This document shows positions 1-11,076 of a stretch of 64,000 nucleotides of DNA, piece after piece. The translations under genes and the position numbers were made by a program. The notes below the pieces were generated by a model. It was not told where the DNA came from, searched no databases, and worked only from the letters and a program-made list of their open reading frames with translations. The stretch's first letter is position 1; every line of letters begins with the position of its first letter. Source of the stretch: Hordeum vulgare subsp. vulgare (Eukaryota; Streptophyta; Magnoliopsida; Poales; Poaceae); the NCBI RefSeq assembly GCF_904849725.1, contig NC_058519.1, positions 533,146,316 to 533,210,315 on the forward strand. The letters are read 5' to 3'.

Positions 1-433
1 TACCCTTGAGGTAAGCAGTTGGGAGGCAAAACTCTAAGCCCCTATCTTTCTCTGTGTCCAGCTGAAACTTTGATCTCATGAGTACCACGTGAGTTGTAGC
101 AATTGTAGAGAACGAAAGAATGATTGAGTATGTGGATTTGCTTTACAAGCTCTTATTTGACTCTTTCGGATGTTATGATAAATTGCAATTGCTTCAATGA
201 CTAAAGGCTATCGGTTGTTACTTCTCAGTAAGGTTCTTGATCCATGCTTTACTTTGTGAAGGAATTATCACTTTAGCATGAGAGATATATGGTGGTATTG
301 CTGTACTCATCATGATGATGATGCATGCATGTTCGTATCTTGTTTTGTCGACACCTCTCTTCCTAAACATGTGGACATATTTATTGAGCTAGGCTTTCGC
401 TTGAGGACAAGCAAGGTCTAAGCTTGGGGGAGT
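1..433 (+). mobile_element. E1: 3' untranslated part of an Athila-type Gypsy element
   Basis: This is the last stretch of internal sequence of an LTR retrotransposon whose 5' part lies left of the window. It matches, in reverse complement, the piece at 51769-52205 of element E8, including the GTTGGGAGGCAAAAC segment near the left edge. It has no coding capacity. It ends in a polypurine tract (AAGCTTGGGGGAGT, 420-433) that primes plus-strand DNA synthesis directly before the LTR. A short hairpin lies just upstream at 399-412. Confidence 0.88.
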
Positions 434-1938
434 TGATACGTCCATTTTGCATCATGTTTTCATGTTGATATTTATCGCTTCTTTGGCTGTTATTTCACTT
501 GACGGTACAATTCTTATGCCTTTTCTCTTATTTTGCAAGGTTTACATGAAGATGGAGAATGCTGGCAACTTGAATTCTGGCCTGAAAGTGGAGAAAAGTT
601 GAGATACCTATTCTGCGCAACTCCAAACGCCGTAAAAATCAACGAGGATTTTTTCCCGATTTATCAAAAATACTGGGCCGAAGAAGTGCCAGAGGGGGGC
701 GTGCAGGTGGCCATAAGCCTGCACGGCGGGGCCACCCCCAGGTCGCGCCATGAGGGCTTGTGGGCACCCTGCAGGCCCACTTGCCCCCCTCTTTTGATAT
801 ATGAAGGGTTTCGTCATCACCAACAAGCCCACAGGCCCACTTGCCCACAAGGCGGAACTTGACCAAAACCAATCTAGACCACCGGCAGGACGATCCTGCC
901 AGGGAAACTTCCCTCCCGGAGGGGGAGATCATAGCCATCGTCATCACCAACACTCCTCTCATCGGAGGGGACTCATCACCATCAACATCTTCATCAGCAC
1001 CATCTCATCTCCAAACCCTAGTTCATCACTTGTAACCAATCTCCGTCTCGCGACTGCGATTGGTACTTGTAAGGTTGCTAGTAGTGTTGATTACTCTTTG
1101 TAGTTGATGCTAGTTGGATTATTTGGTGGAAGAGTTTATGTTCAGATCCTTGATGCTACTCATTACCTCTCTGGTCATGAATATGATTATGCTTTGTGAG
1201 TAGTTACTTTTGTTCCTGAGGACATGGGATAAGTCATGCTAATAGTAGTCATGTGAATTAGGTATCCGTTCGGTAATTTGATATGTTGTATGTTGTTTTT
1301 CCTCTAGTGTTGTTATGTGAACGTCGACTACATAACACTTCACCATTATTTGGGCCTAGAGGAAGGCATTGGGAAGTAGTAAGTAGATGATGGGTTGCTA
1401 GAGTGACAGAAGCTTAAACCCTAGTTTATGCGTTGCTTCGTAAGGGGCTGATTTGGATCCACTAGTTTAATGCTATGGTTAGACTTTGTCTTAATTCTTC
1501 TTTTGTAGTTGCGGATGCTTGCGAGAGGTGTTAATCATAAGTGGGATGCTTGTCCAAGTAAGGTCAGTACCCAAGCGCCGGTCCACCCACATATCAAACT
1601 ATCAAAGTAACGAACGCAAATCATATGAACATGATGAAACTAGCATGACAGAAATTCCCGTGTGTCCTCGGGAGCGTTTTTCCTCCTATAAGACTTTGTC
1701 CAGGTTTGTCCCTTGCTACAAAAGGGATTGGTCCACTTTGCTGCACCGTTGCTACTTTTGTTACTTGTTGCTTGCTACGAATCATCTCACCACACAATCA
1801 TTTGTTACCGACAATTTCAGTGCGTGCAGATTTTTCCTTGCTGAAAACCACTTGTCAGATCCTTCTGCTCCTCGTTGGGTTCGACACTCTTAGTTATCGA
1901 AAGGACTACGATTGATCCCCTATACTTGTGGGTCATCA
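434..1938 (+). repeat. E1: 3' LTR (1505 bp, Athila-type)
   Basis: The LTR begins TGATACGTCC and ends ATCA, with the usual TG...CA ends. It is the same family as the LTRs at 43721-45253 (E7) and 50251-51768 (E8, minus). Its 3' part carries family landmarks such as GACAGAAGCTTAAACCC and GGGTTCGACACTCTTA. The five bases that follow (GTCAT, 1939-1943) should be the target-site duplication; the partner copy is outside the window. The outer sequence at 1944 is a different LTR (E2), so E1 is inserted in E2. Confidence 0.9.
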
Positions 1939-2543
1939 GTCATCACCACCAACTCTCTCCTCCGCTATGCAGCGGTGTAAAACCTCTCTTCCCCGCTATA
2001 ATCTCTACTTAAACATGGTGCTTAATGCTATATATTATTATCCAATGAGGTGTGGCTATACTATGATGTTTGAGTAGATTTATTTTGTCGTACTGGTTAA
2101 TTGTGATATGATGTTATTGATATGAGTTGTGTTTTGATATGGTGCTATCCTAAGGTGCCTTCCATGAAGCGCACATATGAAGGATTAACGCTGGAGGGTT
2201 TGCAATATGTTCATGATTCGCTTATAGTGGGTGGCTAGAGTGACAGAAGCTTACATCCGAGTAAGGGAGTTGTGTGCGTATGGGAGTAAAAAGGACATCA
2301 TGTTTAATTATATGGTTGGATTAACCTTAATTATTTCTAGTAGTTTCAGATGCTTGCTAGAGGGCCAATCACAAGTGCATATGATCCAAGTATGGAAGGT
2401 GTATTAGTGTATGCCTCTCCCTCATTGCATATGCTAAGTATCTATCATGTTATACTCAATTGCCTATGGACAATCATTCTCTTGCGTTACACAATTTTTT
2501 TTCTACTAAACAACTAAGTAAATAAAGATTCATCTAAAAACCG
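1939..2543 (+). repeat. E2: left piece of the 5' LTR (old Gypsy element)
   Basis: This is LTR sequence of an older element, cut on the left by E1 and on the right by E3. It contains a CTATGCAGCGGTGTAAAACC segment followed by AT-rich sequence. It continues after E3 at 9219-9466, where the LTR ends and a primer site follows. The matching 5' portion of this LTR family appears at the other end of E2, at 42633-43228. No genes are present. Confidence 0.72.
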
Positions 2544-2548
2544 GTACG

Positions 2549-4095
2549 TGGTACGTATCCAACATATCCGTAATTTTTGATTGTTCCTTGCTGTTATATT
2601 ATCAGTCTTTGACGTTTTACAATCATTTTAGAGTCATTTTATATCATTTTTTGGTACTAACCTATTGACATAGTGCCCAATGCCAGTTGCTGTTTTCTGC
2701 ATGTTTTTTACATCGCAGGAGATCAATACCAAACGGAGTCCAAACGCAACGAAACTTTTTGTGGATTTTTGGGCCAGGAACGCACCTAAGGGGAGCTTCG
2801 ATGGGAGCACAACCCACCAGGGCGCGTGCACCCCGTGGGTTGTGCCCTCCTCGTTGGCCTGCCGCACCGCCTCTGTGCTCTACAAATACCCCCAATATTC
2901 CAGAAACCCTAAAGGGGGGGGGGGCAAAAATCAATTCCGGCCGCCGCAGAGTCTAGAAACACCAGGTCCAATCTAGACACCATCACGGAGGGGTTCATCA
3001 TGTCCATTGGTGCCTCTCCAATGATGCGCGTGAGTAGTTCTTTGTAGACCTATGGGTTCGTAGTTAGTAGGTAGATGGCTTCCTCTCTCACTCTTGATTA
3101 TCAATACAACGGTCTCTTATAGATCCATATCATGTAAGTCTTTTTGCGGTTTGTTTGTTGGGATCCGATGAACTTTGAGTTTATGATCAAATCTATGTTT
3201 TTATCCATGAAAGTTATTTGAGTCTTCTTTGATCTCTTATATGCGTGATTGATTATAGCCTCGTATTTCTTCTCCGAAATTTGGGTTTTGTTTGGCCAAC
3301 TTGATCTATTTATTTTGCAATGGGAAGAGGTGCTTTGTGAGGGGTTCAATCTTACGGTGCTTGACCCCAGTGACAGAAAGGGAAACGACACGTATGTATC
3401 GTTGCTATTAAGCATAACAAGGGGTCTATTTCTACATAAATAGATCTTGTCTACATCATGTCATCGTTCTTATTGCACTACTCCGTTTTTCCATGAACTT
3501 AATACACTAGATGCATGCTGGATAGCGGTCGATATGTGGAGTAATAGTAGTAGATGGAGGTAAGAGTCGGTCTACTAATCTTGGACGTGATGCATATATA
3601 ATGATCATTGCCTAGATATCGTCATGATTATTTTAAGTTCAATCAATTGCCCAACAGTAATTGGTTTCCCACCGTTTGCTATTTTTGTAGAGAGAAGCCA
3701 CTAGTGAAACCTACGGCCCCCGGGTCTCTTTTCATCATATTTGCCTTTGCGATCTATTTTCCTTTGCTTTTATTTTCAGATATATTAAACCAGAAATACA
3801 AAAAAACCTTGCTGCAACTTATTTGTTCCGTGATCTATTTATCCTATCTACCACTTTTACCTCACATTATTTGCCTATCTTGAGGCATCATACCCGAAAG
3901 GGATTGACAACCCCTTTAACACGTCGGGTTGCGAGTATTTGTTTTTTGTGTGCAGGTGCTGTTTACGTGGTGTGAGGAGGTTCTCTTATTGGTTCGATAA
4001 CCTCGGTCTCATCACTGAGGGAAATACCTACCGTTGCTATAGTGCATCATCCCTTCCTCTTTGGGGAAATACCGACGTAGTTCTAGCATACATCG
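2549..4095 (+). repeat. E3: 5' LTR
   Basis: This LTR aligns along its full length with 7641-9213. Its start is decayed (TGGTACGTATCC instead of TGATACG), and its end is CATCG instead of CATCA. A degenerate TATA box (CTACAAATACC, near 2880) corresponds to CTATAAATACC in the 3' copy. It contains a run of nine G at about 2916-2924. Confidence 0.88.
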
Positions 4096-4164
4096 AAAGG
4101 AATTTGTAGAGTCGTTGCCAGGGAAGATCAAGTCAAGATAGTCTCCCGCCAACGTGCCAATTTC

Positions 4165-4182
4165 TGGCGCCGTTGTTGGGGG
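4165..4182 (+). other. E3: primer binding site (tRNA-Asp type)
   Basis: TGGCGCCGTTGTTGGGGG matches the 3' end of plant tRNA-Asp closely. It lies about 70 bp after the LTR end, farther than usual. A second, weaker match (GTCGTTGCCAGGGA) occurs nearer the LTR at about 4110-4123, so the spacer may hold a duplicated primer region. Confidence 0.7.
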
Positions 4183-4375
4183 GGATTTTCAACATCAACC
4201 AGGTTCCTAATAAAAAATGTTATCTCCTCGCAATTTACATTATTTGTCTTTAGTCTCTTCTTTTCTTCTCCCCCACTTCACAAAAATTTGCCATTTTATT
4301 CGCCCTCTTTTTCATTCGCCGTTTTCTCGTCAAATCTGTTTTTGTGTGCAATTTTTTCTACCACTTTTTGTTGTG

Positions 4376-5044
4376 ATGGATAGATCTTCCTCTATTGCAT
4401 ACACCCTCGAGAACGAGGTTCTTAACTTTAAACAAAGGGGAGGGTAGGACTTTAAAGATGCTTGGTATAGGATTTGCAATGCTCATAATAGATCTATCCG
4501 TAAGCAATCTACCGTTGTTATTCTTCATTGTTTTTTTGTGGGCATCACCACTTGGTGTAGATTCGTCCTTGATACGATTACCGGTGTAAAATTCTTGATG
4601 TGTCCTTCTGTTGATGCTTTTAATGCTTTGGGAAATTTAGTGGGTTCACCCCCTCTCATGATTAATGAAACAATCTTTACCCTTGAGCATGTTATGAAAA
4701 GACTAGGTGCTATCGAAAGGAAAATTCTTACCGAGGAACATATTGAAAAAATGGATAGGAAAATGCAAAGCTATGCTACTAAAATTGGGTCAAAAGCGGC
4801 AGACGTTTTCAAGTTGTTAAAAGAAAAGAATAGTATAATTCATTAAAGAATCGAAGAAAGCTCGTCTAGGATTGATAAACTGGAAGAAATTAATTCTAAT
4901 CTAGGTACGACTTTTTCTTCCGCTAAAACTCCCGTAAAAATAAGTAAGACCACTCAAGCCACTAAAAGCAAGGCTGCAACTTCTAGCAATGATAAAGGAG
5001 ATCTTAAGATGATTAGTATCCATCCAATTTTATTGAAGTCATAA
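4376..5044 (+). pseudogene. E3: broken gag-like reading frame
   Basis: The frame starts at ATG 4376 (MDRSSSIAYT...) and stays in one frame to 5044, interrupted by TAG at 4445-4447 and TAA at 4844-4846 and closed by TAA at 5042-5044. The middle part (WYRICNAHNRS, then LVGSPPLMINET and TLEHVMKRLGAIE) reads as a conserved protein with a helical, possibly coiled-coil, C-terminal half ending in a Lys/Ser/Thr-rich tail. I recognise this as the gag-position protein of a Triticeae non-autonomous Athila-type element, not as a standard Retrotrans_gag domain. It would be a capsid-like or RNA-binding protein by position only. Two internal stops make it non-functional. No zinc knuckle is visible. Confidence 0.7.
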
Positions 5045-7626
5045 GAGACCCTTTTTGCAAAAATAAGTTATCCAATCTCATGCCTATAAGTTTTGTTGTT
5101 GAGAATTTATATGCAAAGTGTTCGATCAAAGAATTGAAGGATAAAGATGACAACACTTAGATCCTACGCGTTATGCCTAGCTAGGGGCGTAAAATGATGG
5201 CGCTTGTTGGGAGGCAACCCATCTTGTATCTTTTTGCTTTTTGGTTTTCTTAACGTTTTCAATAAAATAAACAATTATACCTCTGGTTATATGTGTTTTT
5301 GTGGTTTAAATTATTGTTTGTGCAAAGCAAGGCCTTTGGAATGATTTGGGTCAAAGTTGATTTGATCTTGCTGAAAAACAGAAACCTTTGCGCTCATGAA
5401 ATTGTTTTTAGGTTTTAACAGAAGAGCGATTTTGAGATGATTCTTTTTGCACAAGATTAATAAACAAATTATTCACATCTTACTAATTTTTCAGAATATT
5501 TGGAGCTATAGAAGTATTCGAAGTAGTCAGATTCCTACATATTGTTCTGTTTTTGACAGATTCCATTGTCTTTGTGTTGTGTGCTTGTTTCGATGATTCT
5601 ATGGTTTCCTTTGATGCGTTTTTGCCATAGAAAAGTTGGAATACATTATATATAATGCAAAAACAAAATATGAATAGGTTTTCAACAGTAATTATAGTAG
5701 TGGTTTGCTTTCTTATACTAACGAATCTCGCGACGGTTTTGTTGAGTTTTATGTGATTGAAGTTTTTAAGTTTTGGGTGATCTTCGATGGATGAAGGAAT
5801 ACGGATTAGCAAAAGGCTAAGCTTGGGGATGTTCGTGGCACACCAAGATAATATTCAAGAAGTGGAAAGCAACTAATCTTGGGGATGCCCCCGAGTGGCA
5901 TCCCCTCTTTCTTCTAACAACCATTGGTATTTTACTTGAAACTATATTTTTATTCGTCACATATTATGAGTTTTGCTTGGAGCCTCTTGTATGATATGAG
6001 TCCTTGTTTGTTTTTCTTTGTGTTTTAAGTCTTAAATCCTTGCTGGACACACCTTTTTGAGAGAGCCAAAAAATATGCTATGCTTGCTCCTATGCTTCAC
6101 TTAAATTTTTAGAGCGATGGATTTTCTCTAGTACTTCACTTATATCTTTTTGAGCATGGTGTGCTTTGTTATTTTTGAAGAAATGCTCTCATACTTCACT
6201 TAGATTTATTTGGGAGTTAGTAAATTTTTTAAGAAATTCTCTTTTGCTTCACTTAGATTATTTTGAGAGAAAGAAAAATTATGCTTATGTTCTTCACTTA
6301 AATTTGTTTGAGCTTATCAAAAGCAACATATGAAAATAGTCCCAAAGTGATAGATATCCAAGGAGGATATAATAAAAAAATTCATGAAGATCATTGGACA
6401 AAATAAACTTGATGATTAGTAATGGTTTTGAGATATGACGATATGATATGTGAGTCATGTTGACGAGTAATTGTGCTTTAATAAGAATATTGATGTTAAG
6501 GTTTGTGATTCCCTATGCAAGCACGAAAGTCAATAGTTATGCAATGAAATTTATATCCTACTTGTGGTGCATTATTTGGTGTTACTTATGCTTAATGCTT
6601 GGGTATGAGATTTTTTTTTTCTTGGTTGGTCGCTTCTGATTTTTTTTGCTAGCCTTCATTTTGCACTAAATATGATCACTACTTGTGCATCCAAAACCCT
6701 TTAAACCAGTTTTTCCATATGAGTCCACTATACCTACCTATATGCGGTATTTCCATGACGTTCTAAGCAAATTTGCATGTGCCATTCTAATTTTCAAAAT
6801 AAATTTCTCTTTTGTCTGCTCTACCGCTCGCGAGGCGGTGAGGGGTGGCCAATATTTTCCATGCTAGATGTGTTATTCTCACGATGAGTGTTTATTCACT
6901 CGTCATTGCACGAGACTACATCAAAGGTATTAGGGATTCCCAATCCCGAAATGGAAAAAAATGAATTTACTTTTTGTTGTCACATAATAAAATTCCTTGG
7001 AAAGTGTTGGTATGGAGGGCACCCGTGGATACGGACAAGCCATGGAAAGTGAAAGTAATGGTGGAAAAAGGAATAAACTTTATTTTCTGTTTGGGAACCG
7101 CATATGATGTATCTAGCATGGAAAGTGTTGGGAGCTCTAAGTCATTTTCGTTGGTGGGAAAAGTATGCCTCCCAAAATGTTTTTATCTCTCAATTTTTGC
7201 TTTGAGCTCTGGCACCTCTACAAATCCCTACTTCCCTCTGCGAAGGGCCTTTCTTTTACTTATGCAATTTTTATTTTGAATTTGAGTCTCCATCTTCTCT
7301 CATAAAGCACCAACTAAGGGGCACTATGATCGTATTTAAGCATTGCGTGTAGCTAATATTCGAGTGTGTTTCATGAATGGATCAATGATTGAGCATAATG
7401 GGCTAGGGATAACTTTCTTTAGTGTTGATATTTTGAAAGACATGGTTGCTTGTTGGTATGGTTGAGTATTAAAGTCTTCATGTCAAAACTAGACTATTGC
7501 TTCGAACCATATAAAAGTCCAAATGTCCATGCTATAAAGAAAATAAATGTGATGAACATCTTAGGCAACATTCCACATCAAAAATTCTGTTTTTATCATT
7601 TACCTACTCGAGGACGAGCAGGAATT
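5045..7626 (+). mobile_element. E3: non-coding 3' internal region
   Basis: No convincing coding sequence. Landmarks are a two-stem motif (GCCTAGCT...GGGAGGCAACC) at about 5173-5220 and a perfect 9-bp hairpin GGGGATGCC/GGCATCCCC at 5881-5904 preceded by ATCTT. There is also a string of short repeats of CTTCACTTA around 6090-6300, and a hairpin CTCG-AGGA-CGAG at 7607-7618. The same layout recurs in E4 and E2. Confidence 0.75.
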
Positions 7627-7640
7627 AAGCTTGGGGATGG
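7627..7640 (+). other. E3: polypurine tract
   Basis: AAGCTTGGGGATGG lies immediately before the 3' LTR start (TGATACG). This is the expected primer for plus-strand DNA synthesis. The same core, AAGCTTGGGGATG, appears before the LTR in E4 and, changed at one base, in E2. Confidence 0.85.
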
Positions 7641-9213
7641 TGATACGCATCCAACGTATCTATAATTTTTTATTGTTCTATGCTGTTATATTATCATTTT
7701 TGGATGTTTTACAATCATTTTATATTATTTTTTGGTACTAACCTATTGACATAGTGCCGAGTGCCAGTTGTTGTTTTATGCATGTTTTTTACATCGCAGG
7801 AAATCAATATCAAAAGGAGTCCAAATGCAGCGAAACATTTAGTGGATTTTTTTGGGCCAAAAGACATCCAGTGGTCCAGGAACGCAACTGAGGGGAGCTC
7901 CAATGGGAGCACAACCCACCAGGGCGCGCTTGGGGGCCCACGCGTGCCCCGCTGGTTAGTGCTCTCCTCGTTAGCCTCCCGCATCACCTCTTTGCTCTAT
8001 AAATACCCAAATATTCCTAAAACCCTAAAGAGCGGGACGAAAATCAATTCCAGACGCCGCAGAATCCAGAAACACCAGATCTAATCTAGACACCATCATG
8101 GAGCGGTTCATCATGTCCATTGGTGCCTCTCCGATGATGCATGAGTAGTTCTTTGTAGACCTATGGGTCCGTAGTTAGTAGTTAGATGGCTTCCTCTCTC
8201 TCTCTCTCTTGATTATCAATACAATGGTCTCTTGGAGATCCATATGATGTAAGTCTTTTTGCAGTGTGTTTGTTGGGATCTGATGAACTTTGAGTTTATG
8301 GTCAGAACTATGTTTTTATCCATGAAAGTTATTTGAGTCTTATTTGATCTCTTATATGTGTGATTGATTATAACCTCATATTTCTTATTCGATATTTGGG
8401 TTTTGATTGGCCAACTTGATCTATTTATCTTGCAATGGGAAGAGGTGCTTTGTGATGGGTTCGATCTTACGGTGCTTGTTCCCAGTGACATAAAGGGAAA
8501 TGACACGTATGTATCGTTGCTATTAAGGATAACAAGATGGGGTCTATTTCTACAGAAATAGATTTTGTCTACATCATGTCATCGTTCTTATTGCATTACT
8601 CCTTTTTCCCATGAACTTAATACACTCGACGCATGCTGGATAGCGGTCGATGTGTGGAGTAATAGTAGTAGATGCAGGCAGGAGTCGGTCTACTAATCTT
8701 GGACATGATGCCTATATAATGGTCATTGCCTGGATATCGTCATGATTATTTGAAGTTCAATCAATTTCCCAACAGTAATTGTTTTCCCACCATTTGCTAT
8801 TTTTCTCTAGAGATGCCACTAGTGAAATCTACGACCCCCGGGTCTCTTTTCATCATATTTGCCTTTGCGATCTATTTTCCTTTGCTTTTATTTTCAGATC
8901 TATGAAACCAAAAATACAAAATTACGTTGCTGCAATTTATTTGTTCCGCAATCTATTTATTCTAGCTACCACTTTTACCTCACGTTATTTGCCTATCTTG
9001 AGGTGTCGTACCCGAAAGGGATTGACAACCCCTTTAACACGTGGGGTTGCGAGTATTTGTTATTTGTGTGCAAGTGATGTTTACGTGGTGTGAGGAGGTT
9101 ATCCTACTGGTTCGGTAACCTTGGTCTCATCACTGAGGGAAATACCTACTGTGGCTATACTGCATTATCCCTTCCTCTTTGGGGAAATACCGACGTTGTT
9201 CTAGCAGACATCA
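7641..9213 (+). repeat. E3: 3' LTR (1573 bp)
   Basis: TGATACGCATCC start and GACATCA end. A TATA box (TATAAATA, about 7998-8005) is better preserved than in the 5' copy. A CT-rich run (CTCTCTCTCTCT) near 8195-8208 is a small difference from the 5' LTR. The LTR is followed by GTACC, the right target-site copy. Confidence 0.9.
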
Positions 9214-9218
9214 GTACC

Positions 9219-9466
9219 TAACTCTATTTTTTTGCTCTTTATTTTCTTACACAACTATCTGTTACACCTACTAAGTACTTCTAGTTTCTTTCCTGCAAAG
9301 TAGTTCCATAGTTGTTCTAGGTAAAGTAAGCATTAGCATGCGTAGAGTTGTATCGGTGGTCGATAGAACTTGATAGAATATTATTCTACCTTTATCTCCT
9401 TGTTGGGTTCGACACTCTTACTTATGGAAAAAGGCTACAAATGATCCCTACACTTGTGGGATATCA
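9219..9466 (+). repeat. E2: right piece of the 5' LTR
   Basis: Continuation of the E2 LTR after removal of E3. It contains GTTGGGTTCGACACTCTTACTTATGG and ends ACTTGTGGGATATCA, the pattern seen at the ends of the related Athila-type LTRs. A primer site follows 11 bp later. Confidence 0.78.
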
Positions 9467-9477
9467 AGACCTTTTTC

Positions 9478-9495
9478 TCGACCCGTTGCCGGGGA
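9478..9495 (+). other. E2: degenerate primer binding site
   Basis: TCGACCCGTTGCCGGGGA resembles the tRNA-Asp primer site used by the neighbouring elements, with the 3' half intact and changes in the first seven bases. Position, just after the LTR end, supports the call. Confidence 0.65.
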
Positions 9496-9593
9496 ACTAT
9501 AGTGTGTAGTGGTTGATAATCTCGTGCATGCTTGTTTTCTTTATCACAAAGTAATTTTTATTTTCTGTTATTAGTTGTTTTATATCTTTACTT

Positions 9594-10720
9594 ATGGATA
9601 TGGAACACGAAACACCAAAAAAATTAGTTGTACTTGCCACTCATGGAGATGGGGAAACTCCTAAAACCCACGGTGATGGTTATGTGGATAACATTATATA
9701 CTACTTTGATAATCCTGAGAATTCCCCATTGAACTTGATGATGGGATACACGTTGGATCAACATGAGTATTTTAGGTATTATTGCTTAACTCAAAAAGGG
9801 AAACACTTATGGGATCAAATTAAAATGTTGCATTAGTATGCTTGGAATTTATGCTTGAGGTGTGATTATACTTGTTGCTCTAAGATGGAGACTTCACACC
9901 TTCCCTTTCAATGTGAATTTAATGATAATGAAACATTGGCTTCTTATGCTAATGGTTTATATGATTATTATGATGTGGAACAAATAGAAGAATTTTTTGC
10001 TTTTAAGGGTGCTTGTGAAATTGCTTATTTGATTGGAAAGTATGATATTCTTTACAAATCTAATTTTTTTGCCATACTTAAATATTGCTATGAGAATTAT
10101 GAATACAATGCTCATATTAATGAATTTATTGAGAGAATGTCTGCTGTCCTTGACGAGACTAATATTTTGCAGGAATCTATGGAAGAAGAAATTGCTGAAA
10201 GTGTGAGCTCATTAGATGAAAAAGATGAGGAGGAGAGCAAAGAACAAAAGGAGGAAGAGCAGATTAGCTACGCATGCCCACCTTCTAATGAGAGTAACTC
10301 TTCAACTCATGCATTGTTTAATTTCCCTTCGTGCTTACCGAAGGATGAATGCTATGATCCCTTGGATTCGTTTGAAATATCCCTTTTTGATGAACTTGAT
10401 GCTTGCTATGCTTGTGGCCGTGATGCCAATATGAATTATGCTTACGGAGATGAACTTGCTATAGTTCCTTATGTTAAGCATGAAATTGTTGTTATTGCAC
10501 CCATATGTGATAGCCCTATTATCTTTTTGAATTCCCCCAACTACACCATATGGGAGAAGTTTGCACTTATGAAGGATTACATTGATGGGTTACGTTTACC
10601 ACTACACATGATGATTTCGATGGATATAATATGCATGTGCTTGCTGCTCCTGCTTGCAATTATTACGAGAGAGGAACCAAATCTTCACCTCTCTATGTTT
10701 CCAATACGATAAAATTATAA
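9594..10720 (+). pseudogene. E2: single reading frame of unknown function (acidic protein)
   Basis: ATG at 9594 opens a frame that runs to 10712 with one TAG at 9834-9836. The last part is frameshifted: from about 10610 another frame (DDFDGYNMHV...) reads on to TAA at 10718-10720, while the original frame turns into hydrophobic nonsense. The product would be about 370 residues, rich in Tyr, Asn, Asp and Glu. It includes a strongly acidic stretch (EEEIAESVSSLDEKDEEESK) near the middle and scattered Cys (YACPPSNES, CYACGRDANMNYAYGD). It has no gag, protease, RT or integrase motif that I can see. I recognise it as a repeated Triticeae retroelement protein but cannot name a function. It is the only frame in E2, so the element was probably non-autonomous. 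Confidence 0.6.
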
Positions 10721-10820
10721 GAAACTACTTATGTTATGTATTGGCCTTTACTCGATGTGCATGAATTGTTCATTTATGAAATGCCAATGCATAGGAAAAT
10801 AGTTATACTTCGTTGCTACA

Positions 10821-10861
<41 letters not shown>

Positions 10862-11076
10862 TTTATGCTCACTACTAAATTAAAAATAAATGCTAATTAA
10901 AATTGGCTTTGATATACCTTGGGGTCCGGGTGGATCAATTACTTGAGCACTATATGCCTAGCTTAATGGCTTTAAAGAAAGCGCTACGAGGCAGACAACA
11001 CGGAAGTTTTATAGAGTAATTTATTTCTGTGTTGTGATTTTAAAATATTAAACAACAAAAAAATAAAGTGGGGAAC
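10721..11076 (+). mobile_element. E2: internal sequence after the reading frame
   Basis: Non-coding. It includes the AT microsatellite and a motif at about 10954-10993 (GCCTAGCTT...AGCGCTACGAGGCAG) that corresponds to the two-stem motif after the coding regions of E3 and E4. It ends at GGAAC, the left target-site copy of E4. Confidence 0.7.
10823..10858. repeat. AT dinucleotide microsatellite
   Basis: Eighteen uninterrupted AT units in the non-coding part of E2. This is a simple repeat likely to vary in length between lines. Confidence 0.95.

Larger units (their letters stand above)
2549..9213 (+). mobile_element. E3: non-autonomous Athila-type Gypsy element, gag remnant only
   Basis: Complete LTR element of 6665 bp inserted in the E2 5' LTR. 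Flanks are GTACG (2544-2548) and GTACC (9214-9218), a target-site duplication with one mismatch. LTRs are 2549-4095 and 7641-9213. Between them lie a tRNA-Asp type primer site, one broken gag-like reading frame (4376-5044), about 2.6 kb of non-coding sequence and a polypurine tract. There is no protease, reverse transcriptase or integrase, so the element would need proteins from a relative. It belongs to the Sabrina/WHAM/Fatima group by LTR appearance; I do not assign a family name. Confidence 0.9.

Noticed and set aside
10823..10858. AT tract as an origin or promoter element
   Set aside because: A plain dinucleotide microsatellite in non-coding element sequence; no supporting signals.
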